Below are positions 7,176 through 15,873 of a stretch of DNA of 64,000 nt, in pieces. Each line of letters begins with the position of its first letter. Position 1 is the stretch's first letter. The translations under genes and the position numbers were made by a program. The stretch is from Fibrobacter succinogenes (GTDB lineage Bacteria; Fibrobacterota; Fibrobacteria; Fibrobacterales; Fibrobacteraceae), in assembly GCA_902756345.1 (NCBI GenBank), contig CACVQR010000011.1, positions 80,376-144,375 on the forward strand. Direction: 5' to 3'. Under the pieces are notes generated by a model. It was given only the letters and a program-made list of their open reading frames with translations, was not told the origin of the DNA and did no database searches.

Positions 7176-8765
7176 ATGCCTAGAACAAAATCGACTTCCG
7201 CGCAGTCTGCGCCCGCAAAAAAGAAATCCGTCCCCGAAAAGTCCGTAGAGGCGTCCCTCTGGGAGTCTGCGAACAAGTTGCGCGGCAGCGTGGAACCCGC
7301 CGAATACAAGCACGTGGTGCTTTCGTTAATCTTCCTCAAGTTTGCAAGCGACAAGTTCGAGGAACAGCGCGAAAAGCTCATCGCCGCCGGCCGCCAGAAA
7401 TACGTGGAAATGCCCGAGTTCTACAACAAGGACAACGTCTTTTACCTGGAAGAAACTTCCCGCTGGAGCTTTATCATCGAGCATGCCCGCCAAAGCGACA
7501 TTGCGCTCCTGATCGATACCGCGCTTGCGAACATCGAAAAGAAGAACAAGGCGTTGCGCGGGGCGCTCCCCGACAACTATTTCTCGCGTCTGCAGCTCGA
7601 CACCGCAAAACTCGCGGCGCTCATCAGCGACATCGACGGCATCGACACCATCAAGGACAAGGAACAGGATGTCGTTGGCCGCGTCTATGAATATTTCCTC
7701 GGCAAGTTCGCCATCGCCGAAGGCAAGGGCAAGGGCGAATTCTATACGCCCAAGACAATCGTCGGACTCATCGCCGAAATGATTGAACCCTACCGCGGCA
7801 AGATTTACGACCCCTGCTGCGGTTCGGGTGGCATGTTCGTGCAGAGCATGAAGTTTATCGAGGCGCATCACGGCAACAAACGCGAAGTCTCCGTATATGG
7901 TCAGGAATACACCGGCACCACGTACAAACTAGCGAAGATGAACCTCGCCATCCGCGGCATCTCCGGAAACCTTGGCGACAAACCCGCCGACACCTTTGCC
8001 GAAGACCAGCACAAGGATTTGAAGGCTGACTTTATCATGGCGAACCCGCCGTTCAACCAAAAATCGTGGCGTGCCGAAAACGAACTCCTCGACGACCCGC
8101 GCTGGAAAGGCTACACCGTGCCGCCTACGAGCAACGCGAACTACGGCTGGATTCTGAACATCCTCTCGAAACTCTCCGAAAACGGCGTGGCAGGCTTTTT
8201 GCTCAGCAATGGTGCCCTCAGCGGCGAAGGCGACGAACAGCAAATCCGCAAGGAACTTTTGCAGAACGACAAGGTCGAGGCAATCCTCATTCTGCCCCGC
8301 AACATGTTCTACTCCACCGACATCAGCGTGACGCTCTGGATTCTGAACAACAACAAGACCGCCCGCGAAGTCAAGGTCGGCGATGCCATGCGCAAGTACC
8401 GTAACCGCAAAGGCGAAGTGCTCTTTATGGACCTGCGCCAGATGGGCGAACCCTTCGAAAAGAAATACACCCAGTTCAGCGCCGAGGACATCGCAAAAAT
8501 CAGCGGCACCTACCACAAGTGGCAAACGCAGAAAATCAAGGACGAACCCGAATACTGCGCCACCGCTACCCTCAAGGAAATCGAGGCGAAAAACTGGTCG
8601 CTCGTGCCGAGCAAGTACATTGAATTCAGGAACCGCGACGAGACCGTGAACTTTGACGAAAAGATGCGTGAACTCCAAGCGGGAATGCGCACCCTCCTCA
8701 AGGCCGAAAAAGAAAGCGAAAAGGAACTCGCCAAAGTGTTCAAGAACCTGGGATTTGAATTGTAG
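7176..8765 (+). CDS. hsdM: Type I restriction-modification DNA methyltransferase subunit HsdM
   Basis: This 529-residue protein has an N-terminal helical domain (SLWESANKLRGSVEPAEYKH). It is followed by the N6-adenine methyltransferase domain with the AdoMet motif FYTPKTIVGLI...DPCCGSGGMF near residue 212 and the catalytic NPPF at about 290. The C-terminus (TLKEIEAKNWSLVPSKYIEF, then a charged helix) is typical of HsdM. The enzyme methylates adenines in the sequence chosen by HsdS and forms the M2S core of the type I complex. The start at MPRTKSTSAQ is chosen over an in-frame ATG at 7119, whose extension is low-complexity and untypical. HsdS and HsdR of the same system are at 10217 and 19853, separated by cargo. 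Confidence 0.95.
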   Translation: MPRTKSTSAQSAPAKKKSVPEKSVEASLWESANKLRGSVEPAEYKHVVLSLIFLKFASDKFEEQREKLIAAGRQKYVEMPEFYNKDNVFYLEETSRWSFIIEHARQSDIALLIDTALANIEKKNKALRGALPDNYFSRLQLDTAKLAALISDIDGIDTIKDKEQDVVGRVYEYFLGKFAIAEGKGKGEFYTPKTIVGLIAEMIEPYRGKIYDPCCGSGGMFVQSMKFIEAHHGNKREVSVYGQEYTGTTYKLAKMNLAIRGISGNLGDKPADTFAEDQHKDLKADFIMANPPFNQKSWRAENELLDDPRWKGYTVPPTSNANYGWILNILSKLSENGVAGFLLSNGALSGEGDEQQIRKELLQNDKVEAILILPRNMFYSTDISVTLWILNNNKTAREVKVGDAMRKYRNRKGEVLFMDLRQMGEPFEKKYTQFSAEDIAKISGTYHKWQTQKIKDEPEYCATATLKEIEAKNWSLVPSKYIEFRNRDETVNFDEKMRELQAGMRTLLKAEKESEKELAKVFKNLGFEL

Positions 8766-8786
8766 CGTGATGGAAAGCAGGCACTA

Positions 8787-8815
8787 TTGCATACAAAAGC
8801 GGACGAATGTATATT
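8787..8815 (+). promoter_or_regulatory. Sigma-70-type promoter for the AlbA_2 gene
   Basis: TTGCAT at 8787-8792 and TATATT at 8810-8815 are separated by 17 bases, about 30 bases before the ATG at 8847. The gene can thus be transcribed independently of hsdM. Confidence 0.55.
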
Positions 8816-8846
8816 AAGGCAAAATGATTAACCTTTAAGGAACTGC

Positions 8847-10220
8847 ATGCCCGAAAGTCAGAACATCGAGTACAAGGAATCATGGCGAGATGAGTATATC
8901 AAGTGGATATGCGGTTTTGCGAATGCTCAAGGTGGAAAGATTTTTGTAGGTGTAGATGACAAGGGGCATGTTGTCGGATTGCAGAATGCCAAGAAGCTCA
9001 TGGAAGATATCCCGAATAAAGTCAGGGATGCATTGGGTTTGTTGGTCGATGTGAACCTGCTTTCTGTAGATTCCAAGGAATACATCGAAATATCGGTTTC
9101 TCCGAGTACATATCCCGTAAATTATAAAGGCGAATATCACTATCGGACCGGGAGTACCAAGCAGCTTTTGCAAGGTGCTTCGCTCACGCAGTTTTTGCTG
9201 AACAAGACCGGAACGAAATGGGATGCTCTCCCTGTCGATGGGGTTAGCTTTAGGGATTTGGACAAGGAAAGCTTTGACATCTTCCGCCGGGAGGCGAAAA
9301 AGTCGGGCAGGATGACATCACAAGATTTGTCGATGACGGACGAAGAACTGCTTGACAGCCTGAATCTGGTTGTAGATGGAAAATTGACCCGAGCCGCAGT
9401 CTTGCTTTTTCACCGCAAGCCGGAAAAATGGTTTGGCGGCGCATACGTGAAAATAGGTTTTTTTGGCGATGGCCCCGATTTGCAATACCAGGATGAAATT
9501 TACGGTTCGTTGTTCATTCAGGCTGATCGAGTCGTCGAGCTCATTTACCTCAAGTATTTCAAGGCACGCATCAGTTACGACGGCCTGATCCGGGTGGAAC
9601 GCTACCCCATTCCAAAGGATGCCATGCGCGAAGCCGTTTACAACGCCCTGATGCATTCGAATTACTCCTCTGGAGTCCCGATTCAAATTCGCATACACGA
9701 GAACGAAGTTCTTATAAGCAATGACTGCATTTTCCCGGCCAATTGGACTGCAGAAACATTGATGCAACGGCACCGTTCGGAACAATACAACCCCAAAATC
9801 GCAAACGCGTTTTTTAGGGCGGGCTACGTGGAAGCGTGGGGCAGGGGCATCGAAAACATGTGCAAACTTTGCAAGGATTATGGAGTCAAGACGGAATATA
9901 CCGTACATCCCGAAGATGTGATGCTTGCATTTTTTGCCAAGCAAGAGACTGCGGCCACCCAATCCGCCACCCAATCGACCACCCAATCCGCCACCCAATC
10001 GACTCAAAAATACTTGCCGATTGAAATTAAACTTATGCATTATCTGGTAGCCAATCCACGTGCAACTCAGGGTCAAATTGCAAAATACTTGGGAATGAAC
10101 TTGAATACCACCAAGTATTATTTGAACAAACTAGGTAAACTTGAAGTCCCCGCGATTAAGCACGAAGGCACGACAAGAAAAGGCTCGTGGATGGTTTTGA
10201 TAGACTTGGAGAATCTATGA
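8847..10220 (+). CDS. AlbA_2 (Schlafen-like) domain protein, COG2865-type putative regulator
   Basis: This 457-residue protein begins with an AlbA_2 domain (ESQNIEYKESWRDEYIKWIC, GGKIFVGVDDKGHVVGL). It then has a middle region with an ATP-binding-like module (MREAVYNALMHSNYSSG, about 258-350, ending GYVEAWGRGIENM). A tandem-repeat linker of four ATQS/TTQS units (370-385) leads to a C-terminal winged helix (ATQGQIAKYLGMNLNTTKYYL). Such proteins are often found inside type I restriction loci; their role is unproven and may be regulatory. AAGGA lies six bases before the ATG. The stop overlaps the hsdS start by ATGA, indicating translational coupling. A paralogue with a different repeat linker is at 27146. 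Confidence 0.88.
   Translation: MPESQNIEYKESWRDEYIKWICGFANAQGGKIFVGVDDKGHVVGLQNAKKLMEDIPNKVRDALGLLVDVNLLSVDSKEYIEISVSPSTYPVNYKGEYHYRTGSTKQLLQGASLTQFLLNKTGTKWDALPVDGVSFRDLDKESFDIFRREAKKSGRMTSQDLSMTDEELLDSLNLVVDGKLTRAAVLLFHRKPEKWFGGAYVKIGFFGDGPDLQYQDEIYGSLFIQADRVVELIYLKYFKARISYDGLIRVERYPIPKDAMREAVYNALMHSNYSSGVPIQIRIHENEVLISNDCIFPANWTAETLMQRHRSEQYNPKIANAFFRAGYVEAWGRGIENMCKLCKDYGVKTEYTVHPEDVMLAFFAKQETAATQSATQSTTQSATQSTQKYLPIEIKLMHYLVANPRATQGQIAKYLGMNLNTTKYYLNKLGKLEVPAIKHEGTTRKGSWMVLIDLENL
9954..10001 (+). repeat. Four 12-bp coding tandem repeats (linker of AlbA_2 protein)
   Basis: Units GCCACCCAATCC, GCCACCCAATCG, ACCACCCAATCC and GCCACCCAATCG are contiguous and in frame, encoding ATQS or TTQS. 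Unit gain or loss would change linker length by four residues without a frameshift. Confidence 0.9.
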
Positions 10221-11365
10221 CAGGGCAGAATATGAAACGGCTTGGAGACTATATACGGCCCGTAGATGTGCGGAACAGGGACTTGAAAGTGAACTTATCT
10301 CAAGGAATCTGTAACCAAAAGTATTTCCAAAATCCAAAACAGGTTGCGGAAAATCCTGAAACGCATAAAATTGTTCGAACCGGACAGTTCGCGTATAATC
10401 GTGCAACTACTCGTAATGGAGAAAAAATATCAATTGCTTTACGAGAAGGTCCTGATTGCACAGTGTCTTCCGCATATCAGGTGTTTGAAGTGATTGACGA
10501 GAATGTTCTTAATTCCGAATATCTGATGATGTGGTTTCGTCGCCCGGAATTTGACAGGCTTGCAATTTACTTCTCCCACGGAAGTGCCCATGAATTCTTT
10601 GAATGGGAATCAATGTGCGAAGTCCAGGTCCCCGTCCCAACGATAGAAAAACAGCGTGAAATCGTCGCCGAATACAACACCCTCGCCACCCGCATCGAAA
10701 CCAACAAGAAACTCATCGCCACCCTCGAACAAACCGCCCAAACCCTCTACCGCCACACCTTTATCGACAACATCGACCCAAACAATTTGCCGGACGGGTG
10801 GAGGATGGGAACGATTGGTGATTTGGGAGAAATGGTGAGTGGGGCAACGCCTTCAACTACAGTTCCTGAGTATTGGTGTGAAAATGGAATTCCTTGGATC
10901 TCTCCTGCAGATCTCTCTCGAACAGGCTTAAAATTTATTTCAAGAGGGGCAAAAGACATAACAAAAAGTGGCTATGATAGTGCTAGTACATGGCTCCTTC
11001 CTAAAGGTTCGGTATTATTTTCATCTCGAGCTCCTATTGGGCTGATGGGTATAGTTGTCTCGGAATTATGTACTAATCAAGGCTTTAAGTCGATTGTTCC
11101 CAACGAAAAATATGGCTTTGGCTACGTTTACTATTGTCTTAATTCGTTAAAGGATAAAATAGCCTCAGAAAATACAGGTTCCACATTTGATGAAGTTTCT
11201 GGTGAACGATTAAAATTATATGAAGTTGTACTTCCCGAAGAGAAAGTTACCGTAGAATTTCAAAATGCAATTGAAAAAATTTTTAATTTACAAGAAAAAA
11301 AAGAAAATGAAAATATAATTTTAGATAAAATGATATCTGTTGTATTGTCAAAAATTTGCTGTTAG
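10217..11365 (+). CDS. hsdS: Type I restriction specificity subunit HsdS
   Basis: This 383-residue protein has the HsdS plan of two target-recognition domains (about 1-134 and 195-345), each followed by a helical spacer. The central one (KQREIVAEYNTLATRIETNKK) is clear and TRD2 starts with LPDGWRMGTIGDLGEM. The ATG at 10217 overlaps the preceding stop; MKRLGDYI at 10232 is an alternative start. The two recognition domains are A+T-rich with different codon habits, whereas the central spacer (10621-10795) is host-like and G+C-rich. This is a mosaic as expected when recognition domains are exchanged. The C-terminal spacer is very A-rich and ends abruptly (VVLSKICC). HsdS determines the DNA target for methylation by HsdM and cleavage by HsdR. 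Confidence 0.92.
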   Translation: MTGQNMKRLGDYIRPVDVRNRDLKVNLSQGICNQKYFQNPKQVAENPETHKIVRTGQFAYNRATTRNGEKISIALREGPDCTVSSAYQVFEVIDENVLNSEYLMMWFRRPEFDRLAIYFSHGSAHEFFEWESMCEVQVPVPTIEKQREIVAEYNTLATRIETNKKLIATLEQTAQTLYRHTFIDNIDPNNLPDGWRMGTIGDLGEMVSGATPSTTVPEYWCENGIPWISPADLSRTGLKFISRGAKDITKSGYDSASTWLLPKGSVLFSSRAPIGLMGIVVSELCTNQGFKSIVPNEKYGFGYVYYCLNSLKDKIASENTGSTFDEVSGERLKLYEVVLPEEKVTVEFQNAIEKIFNLQEKKENENIILDKMISVVLSKICC

Positions 11366-11375
11366 GAGTAATCGA

Positions 11376-12401
11376 ATGGCTTTAAAAGAATGTATTGCAT
11401 TAGATACAATCAAGTTCATGTCCACAAAGACTAACTTGCATTATCAATTGCATTTTAATTTATGGAATTCTGATGACAATAAAATTAAAGCATTGGATGT
11501 TGGCGTAATGTGTCCAATTGCTGGTGATGATCATGTTGTATCTCTGATAATTCCGGGAGATTATTCTAAAGACAACGTGGTCTGCTTAAATAAAAAACTT
11601 CATGATTCGGATACCATAGACAATATTTTTAATGCTCATGTTTCGTGGATAAAAGAAACAGATGATTTCAAAATTGCGGAAATTGATAAATCCCCAAAGC
11701 CAAACCTTATTTTTGCTATTTCGAATTTTCACAACAAAAAAGATAAAGATGAAAAGGATGAATTGCTAATTCCTCTTAAAGAGCAAAGTAAATCCCAAAA
11801 AATTTCCCAAGAAATAAAAAATCAGAATTTGGTAATTCATTTTGAGGTCGCGAAAAAAATTGATGCGTCTGTAAAAAAAGAAGCTGTGACTGAATATTAT
11901 GAATATTTTAGAATTAGAATAAACAAATTTGATTTAGCAAGATTTTCAATAATCGTGGAATCAAAACCAAATTTCGTTGTTCCGTCTTATGAAAAAAATG
12001 TTGTTCTAGAGTTTCGAGTAAACGATCGGAAATTGATGTCGAGTGATGACCGGAAAGAAATGGATGAGCACAAAGTTTATTTTGATAAGATTCATTTTCT
12101 ATTGATAAATGATATTCCTTGTAAAACAATGATAACGGATGCATCAGCGAAAATTCGTCTATTTGAGAATAATAAATGGAAAGAGTATCTTTGTGGTGAA
12201 GAAATAAAAAAGCCCATGCTGGCATATCATTTAAGTAAAAAAAGTGAAGAAAATCAAAAAATCGAAATGAGTAGTTTTTTGATTAAATTTCAAGAAAAAA
12301 AGATGGCTAAATGCCAAGTTGGTTTATATGTTATTGTCGCATTTCTTTTAGGTCTACTAGGAAGCCTTTGCTCCGATATTTTTAAATCTTTGTTTAGTTA
12401 A
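11376..12401 (+). CDS. Unknown A+T-rich island protein with C-terminal membrane anchor
   Basis: No family is recognised in this 341-residue protein. The N-terminal 300 residues are soluble, Lys-rich and beta-prone (IRINKFDLARFSIIVESKPN, NVVLEFRVNDRKL). The last 25 residues contain a single hydrophobic helix (VGLYVIVAFLLGLLGSLCS) followed by a short tail, giving a tail-anchored layout with the bulk probably cytoplasmic. TAGGAG seven bases before the ATG at 11376 fixes the start. It is 10 bases after hsdS and 5 bases before the next gene, so it heads a compact five-gene run (11376-15759). Base composition is far more A+T-rich than hsdM, suggesting separate acquisition. A role as membrane-attached sensor or effector in defence is only inference. 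Confidence 0.75.
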   Translation: MALKECIALDTIKFMSTKTNLHYQLHFNLWNSDDNKIKALDVGVMCPIAGDDHVVSLIIPGDYSKDNVVCLNKKLHDSDTIDNIFNAHVSWIKETDDFKIAEIDKSPKPNLIFAISNFHNKKDKDEKDELLIPLKEQSKSQKISQEIKNQNLVIHFEVAKKIDASVKKEAVTEYYEYFRIRINKFDLARFSIIVESKPNFVVPSYEKNVVLEFRVNDRKLMSSDDRKEMDEHKVYFDKIHFLLINDIPCKTMITDASAKIRLFENNKWKEYLCGEEIKKPMLAYHLSKKSEENQKIEMSSFLIKFQEKKMAKCQVGLYVIVAFLLGLLGSLCSDIFKSLFS

Positions 12402-12406
12402 CGGTT

Positions 12407-13873
12407 ATGCTTCGAATATTAATTGATACTAATATTTTACTTCCTCTAGAACCAACATCTTTGAATGATGTCGAGTCTCAATCTCATTTGGCAAATGAAT
12501 TTATTCAGAAAACTCAAAAGGCAAATGCTTTAATATATTTATTGGATGTTCAAAAAAATGATATTAATCGTGATAAAGATGAAGTACGTCGAAAGCTGCG
12601 GTTGCTCGCTTGTGAAAAATATCAATTATTAACAAAAATCCAAATTACCGATTTCATTAAAGAACATTTTGAAATAGATGATTTAAATTCTCATGATTAT
12701 GTTGATGTCTCGCTTTTAAATGCTCTTTATTGTAATGCCGTCTCGATTTTAGTTACTAATGATTATGGAATTCATGCAAAAGCGAAAAGAATAGGCTTAG
12801 AGGATAAAGTCTATCGATTGGAAGATGCTGTTGATTTTATCAATTTGCAACTTCCTTCAGAGTTAAAAGCGGAACCCCTGCATCCAATTATAAGCAGCGA
12901 GAAATGCTATAAATTGGACATACATGATGCTTTCTTCGATTCGTTAAGGAAGGATTATCAAGGATTTGATAACTGGTTTACGCAAAAATGTCAATTAGAG
13001 CATCGTGATTGTTTTGTAATTCGGAATGAGTCAAAAATCGCTGGGTTGTGTATTTACAAAAATGAAGAACCATCCTATGGAATGGCTGGTAAAGTGGTGA
13101 AAATATGCACATTTAAGTTGGGCTACTCTGGAACAAAACAGGGAGAACTCCTTTTGCGACAACTTTTTAAAATGAGCTACGATTCAGATGTTGATTGGCT
13201 TTATGTGACCGCTTTTGAACAAAACTATATATGTCAATTTTTTGAGGATTTTGGATTTGAACGTTACAGTGAAAAAAAGGCTGATACTGGAGAATTGATT
13301 TATCGACGCCATATGAAACCGTCTTTTGATGATCGAAATGCATTAGAGGCTTTGTCGTTTCATAAAAAATTTGGGTATCGCTACTTTATCCCTTCAAAAA
13401 ATGCGTTTCTAATACCGACGGAAGAACGTTTTTATGACCGGTTGTTCCCTGAAACAACAACATTAGACTTGTTTGGCGGAGAGCCTTGTTCGAACGCCAT
13501 TAGAAAGGCTTATCTTTGTAACAGTAACTCAAGAAAACTTATCCCCGGTGATATTTTATTTTTCTACAGAACACACTCAGATAAAAAAATTGAATGCTGC
13601 GGTATTTTGGAAAAAGTACTTCATTCATCGAATCCTGATGAAATTCTTTCCTTGGTTGGAAAAAGATCTGTTTTTTCAAAAGTAGAAATAGAATCGATGT
13701 GCTCTAAAAGCAGAGATTGCTTTTTAATGCTGTTCAGACAAACGGAAAATCTTAAAAAACCATATAATTTGGAAAGTCTAAAGAAACAACATCTTGTAAA
13801 TGGTTATCCCCAATCAATCACGATGATTTCGAACGAGGCAAAAGAATGCATTCTGTCCCATATGCTATATTAA
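12407..13873 (+). CDS. Three-domain fusion: PIN nuclease - GNAT acetyltransferase - PUA/EVE-like domain
   Basis: In this 488-residue protein, residues 1-148 look like a PIN ribonuclease: LRILIDTNILL (Asp7) at the start, acidic D97/D100 in the middle, and ILVTNDYGIHAKA (Asp119) before the terminal helix. Residues about 165-305 resemble a GNAT acetyltransferase (GYSGTKQGELLLRQL as the acetyl-CoA loop, then WLYVTAFEQNYICQFFEDFGFERY). Residues about 325-485 resemble a PUA-fold EVE/ASCH-type domain (KLIPGDILFFYRTH, CGILEKVLHSS). It starts 5 bases after the previous stop and its 3' end overlaps the ASCH gene by 28 bases. The set of RNase, acetyltransferase and base-reading folds suggests a toxin-like or nucleic-acid-sensing enzyme, but the activity is unknown. 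Confidence 0.72.
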   Translation: MLRILIDTNILLPLEPTSLNDVESQSHLANEFIQKTQKANALIYLLDVQKNDINRDKDEVRRKLRLLACEKYQLLTKIQITDFIKEHFEIDDLNSHDYVDVSLLNALYCNAVSILVTNDYGIHAKAKRIGLEDKVYRLEDAVDFINLQLPSELKAEPLHPIISSEKCYKLDIHDAFFDSLRKDYQGFDNWFTQKCQLEHRDCFVIRNESKIAGLCIYKNEEPSYGMAGKVVKICTFKLGYSGTKQGELLLRQLFKMSYDSDVDWLYVTAFEQNYICQFFEDFGFERYSEKKADTGELIYRRHMKPSFDDRNALEALSFHKKFGYRYFIPSKNAFLIPTEERFYDRLFPETTTLDLFGGEPCSNAIRKAYLCNSNSRKLIPGDILFFYRTHSDKKIECCGILEKVLHSSNPDEILSLVGKRSVFSKVEIESMCSKSRDCFLMLFRQTENLKKPYNLESLKKQHLVNGYPQSITMISNEAKECILSHMLY

Positions 13874-14262
13874 TATCAATTTTTCCCCTATATTCAAATC
13901 AAATTTTTGAGGGCTCGAAAAAAATTGAATTTAGAAAAAAGAGTTTTTCGTCAGATATAAAGAAAATCGTAGTTTATTCCACACTGCCCGTGGGAAAAAT
14001 TGAAGGTGTATGGGATTATGATGGCGTTGAAGAATCAACTCCAGCTGGATTGTGGAAAAAATACTCTAAAGTTGGTGGAATAAAAAAGGACAAATATGAC
14101 GCCTACTTTTTCGAAAGCGAAATCGCTTATGGAATAAAGGTCAAGAACCCTGTTCGTTTTAATAAGCCTGTGCCTATTGATGAAATTGGCAAAAAACCTC
14201 CGCAGGCTTATACTTATTTGACCGAAGCGGAATTTAATGAAATTTGCAAGAAAGGATGTTGA
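13846..14262 (+). CDS. ASCH-domain protein (PUA-like fold)
   Basis: This 138-residue protein consists of one ASCH domain: ALISIFPLYSNQIFEGSKKIEFRKK contains the family signature (G-x-K-x-x-E-x-R), followed by KIVVYSTLPVGKIEGVWDY and the typical terminal strands (YGIKVKNPVRF). ASCH proteins have a PUA-like RNA-binding fold; some members are ribonucleases or act on modified nucleosides. The gene starts inside the end of the PIN-GNAT fusion gene (28-base overlap in another frame), so the two are translationally linked and probably work as a pair. The last gene of the fusion and this one thus bring two PUA-like folds together. Confidence 0.8.
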   Translation: MHSVPYAILISIFPLYSNQIFEGSKKIEFRKKSFSSDIKKIVVYSTLPVGKIEGVWDYDGVEESTPAGLWKKYSKVGGIKKDKYDAYFFESEIAYGIKVKNPVRFNKPVPIDEIGKKPPQAYTYLTEAEFNEICKKGC

Positions 14263-14306
14263 AAATTGAGATTTTATTTATTTTTGAATAAACAGGAAAT
14301 AAAAAT

Positions 14307-15080
14307 ATGTGCGGTCCCATTTTAACATTTGTTTCTTATAATATAACGCAATCTAAAACATTATATGAACTGATTTTAAAGTATTTGTCTAATCAAACAG
14401 ATACGATTCTTTTCTTGCAAGAGGTGAAGCCAACATTTACACTAGATCGGAATAAATATAATGTGGCACAAGTTCGTGGGCAAAAGAGAATGTCGGATTT
14501 GCGCATCTACGCCTCAAATAATTTAGATTCATTTTGTATAAAGTGTAATTCTCAAGATCGCTATCAAATCCTACAAACAAAGAATGGCTGTTTTGCAAAT
14601 GTTCATATGCCTTCAAGTTGGAGAAATGGAATGACTGAAGGCGATCGTTATGGAAAGCTTGCCAAAAAAATTAGGTCAAATTTTGAGTTAGATTTGATTG
14701 GAGGGGATATAAATGCAAATCCATTCGAAGAAGCGGTCTTTTCTCCTTCAGCATGGTTTGCAAAAAGGACATTGGATGACTTTACACGATATAGGGACAA
14801 AGGCTTAATAAATCCTTTTTGGCAAATTTTTAATTCTAGTGCAAAAGAGGATTCTTTTGGATCGTTTCCAGGAAGCATGAATCATTTTTCCCGAAGGCAA
14901 ATTTTGGATCAATTTTTTGTTCCAACATCAAAACATGATAAAATTGTTGAAATTGGCGTTTTGAAGGAGCTATTTGGAGAATCTTTCGATGTGATAAATG
15001 CTAAAAAGGATGTGAAAGATGATAAGGGGAAGGGTAAACTTCATTGGCCTGTATTTATTAAATACAAAATAGGAGATTAA
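14307..15080 (+). CDS. Endonuclease/exonuclease/phosphatase (EEP) family protein
   Basis: This 257-residue protein holds the metal-dependent EEP active-site set: FVSYNI near the N-terminus, ILFLQEVKP (Glu39), FANVHMPS (His100), LIGGDINANPF (Asp134, Asn136), a Phe/Arg-rich loop (FSRRQILDQFFV), and a terminal HWPVF (His246). The family cleaves phosphodiester or phosphomonoester bonds in nucleic acids, lipids or nucleotides. The order and spacing fit nucleases, but the substrate is unknown. The start is supported by an upstream CAGGA. It lies 44 bases after the ASCH gene and 1 base before the next ORF, inside the compact A+T-rich run, so it is likely the second catalytic component of the cassette. 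Confidence 0.82.
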   Translation: MCGPILTFVSYNITQSKTLYELILKYLSNQTDTILFLQEVKPTFTLDRNKYNVAQVRGQKRMSDLRIYASNNLDSFCIKCNSQDRYQILQTKNGCFANVHMPSSWRNGMTEGDRYGKLAKKIRSNFELDLIGGDINANPFEEAVFSPSAWFAKRTLDDFTRYRDKGLINPFWQIFNSSAKEDSFGSFPGSMNHFSRRQILDQFFVPTSKHDKIVEIGVLKELFGESFDVINAKKDVKDDKGKGKLHWPVFIKYKIGD

Positions 15081-15081
15081 C

Positions 15082-15759
15082 ATGTCTGAAAACTTATTAA
15101 AAAAAGAAATTGCAAGAACAAAAAAACCTGAGAATACAGAAGACCAAAAAATTAATGAAGCGATTCTTCGTTTGGCCGAAGAAGCTAACGAAATTCGATC
15201 AGAGCAAAAATGGGATAATGTTTTATTTACTTATAAGTTTATCCCTTTTTTCAAGAAATGGCTATTTCTTTCATTCTCGCCTTTTTATAAGGACACGGAA
15301 ACAACCATTTTCAGCTTAGAGAAACAGAACTCTAACATTATTCTTGATTGTTCGTATTGGCTAGATGCAAAAACAATCGCAATTGATGAGCATTTTTATG
15401 AAAATTTGGTGAAAATGTTTTCTAGTGTAGCAGAAACGGATGAATTTAGAGATACAATTAGAATATTTAATGATTTAGCAGGAAAGGAATACTTCGACTT
15501 AACGATTTTTTATGAGGCTGATATGCAGTATAGTCGTAAAAATCTTTTTGTTCAAGTTGATAGTAATTATTTTAAGTCATTCGTTGATCCGTCTAATGGA
15601 AAGTTGAAGATCAAGGAAATGTTGGTGCCATGTAATGATGTCACTCTTCTCCCGCCATTGACATTGCAAAGTTATTTAGGAAAGAATGGAGAAATAAATG
15701 GTTATCGATTTACATGTGCTAAGGTTGAGGGAAATCAAATATCTCTAAATTTTGCGTAA
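15082..15759 (+). CDS. Unknown 225-residue protein, last gene of the A+T-rich run
   Basis: No family is recognised. The N-terminal 45 residues are charged and helical (LLKKEIARTKKPEN, INEAILRLAEEANEIRSE). The rest is a mixed alpha/beta soluble protein with an aromatic-rich stretch (FIPFFKKWLFLSFSPFY) too polar at its ends to be a clear membrane helix. The start follows the EEP stop after one base with GGAG upstream, so it is translationally coupled to the EEP gene. That makes an accessory or immunity-type role for the nuclease possible, but nothing in the sequence proves it. Composition matches the four preceding genes. Confidence 0.7.
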   Translation: MSENLLKKEIARTKKPENTEDQKINEAILRLAEEANEIRSEQKWDNVLFTYKFIPFFKKWLFLSFSPFYKDTETTIFSLEKQNSNIILDCSYWLDAKTIAIDEHFYENLVKMFSSVAETDEFRDTIRIFNDLAGKEYFDLTIFYEADMQYSRKNLFVQVDSNYFKSFVDPSNGKLKIKEMLVPCNDVTLLPPLTLQSYLGKNGEINGYRFTCAKVEGNQISLNFA

Positions 15760-15873
15760 CTTTTGTCGTTGTTTAAGTAATTGATAGAAGAGAACCATTA
15801 AGGGAGTCTTGTCTTAAAAAACAATATAAGCACTTTTCAAATTTAGTAGATTAATGTAAATCGGACTTATTCT

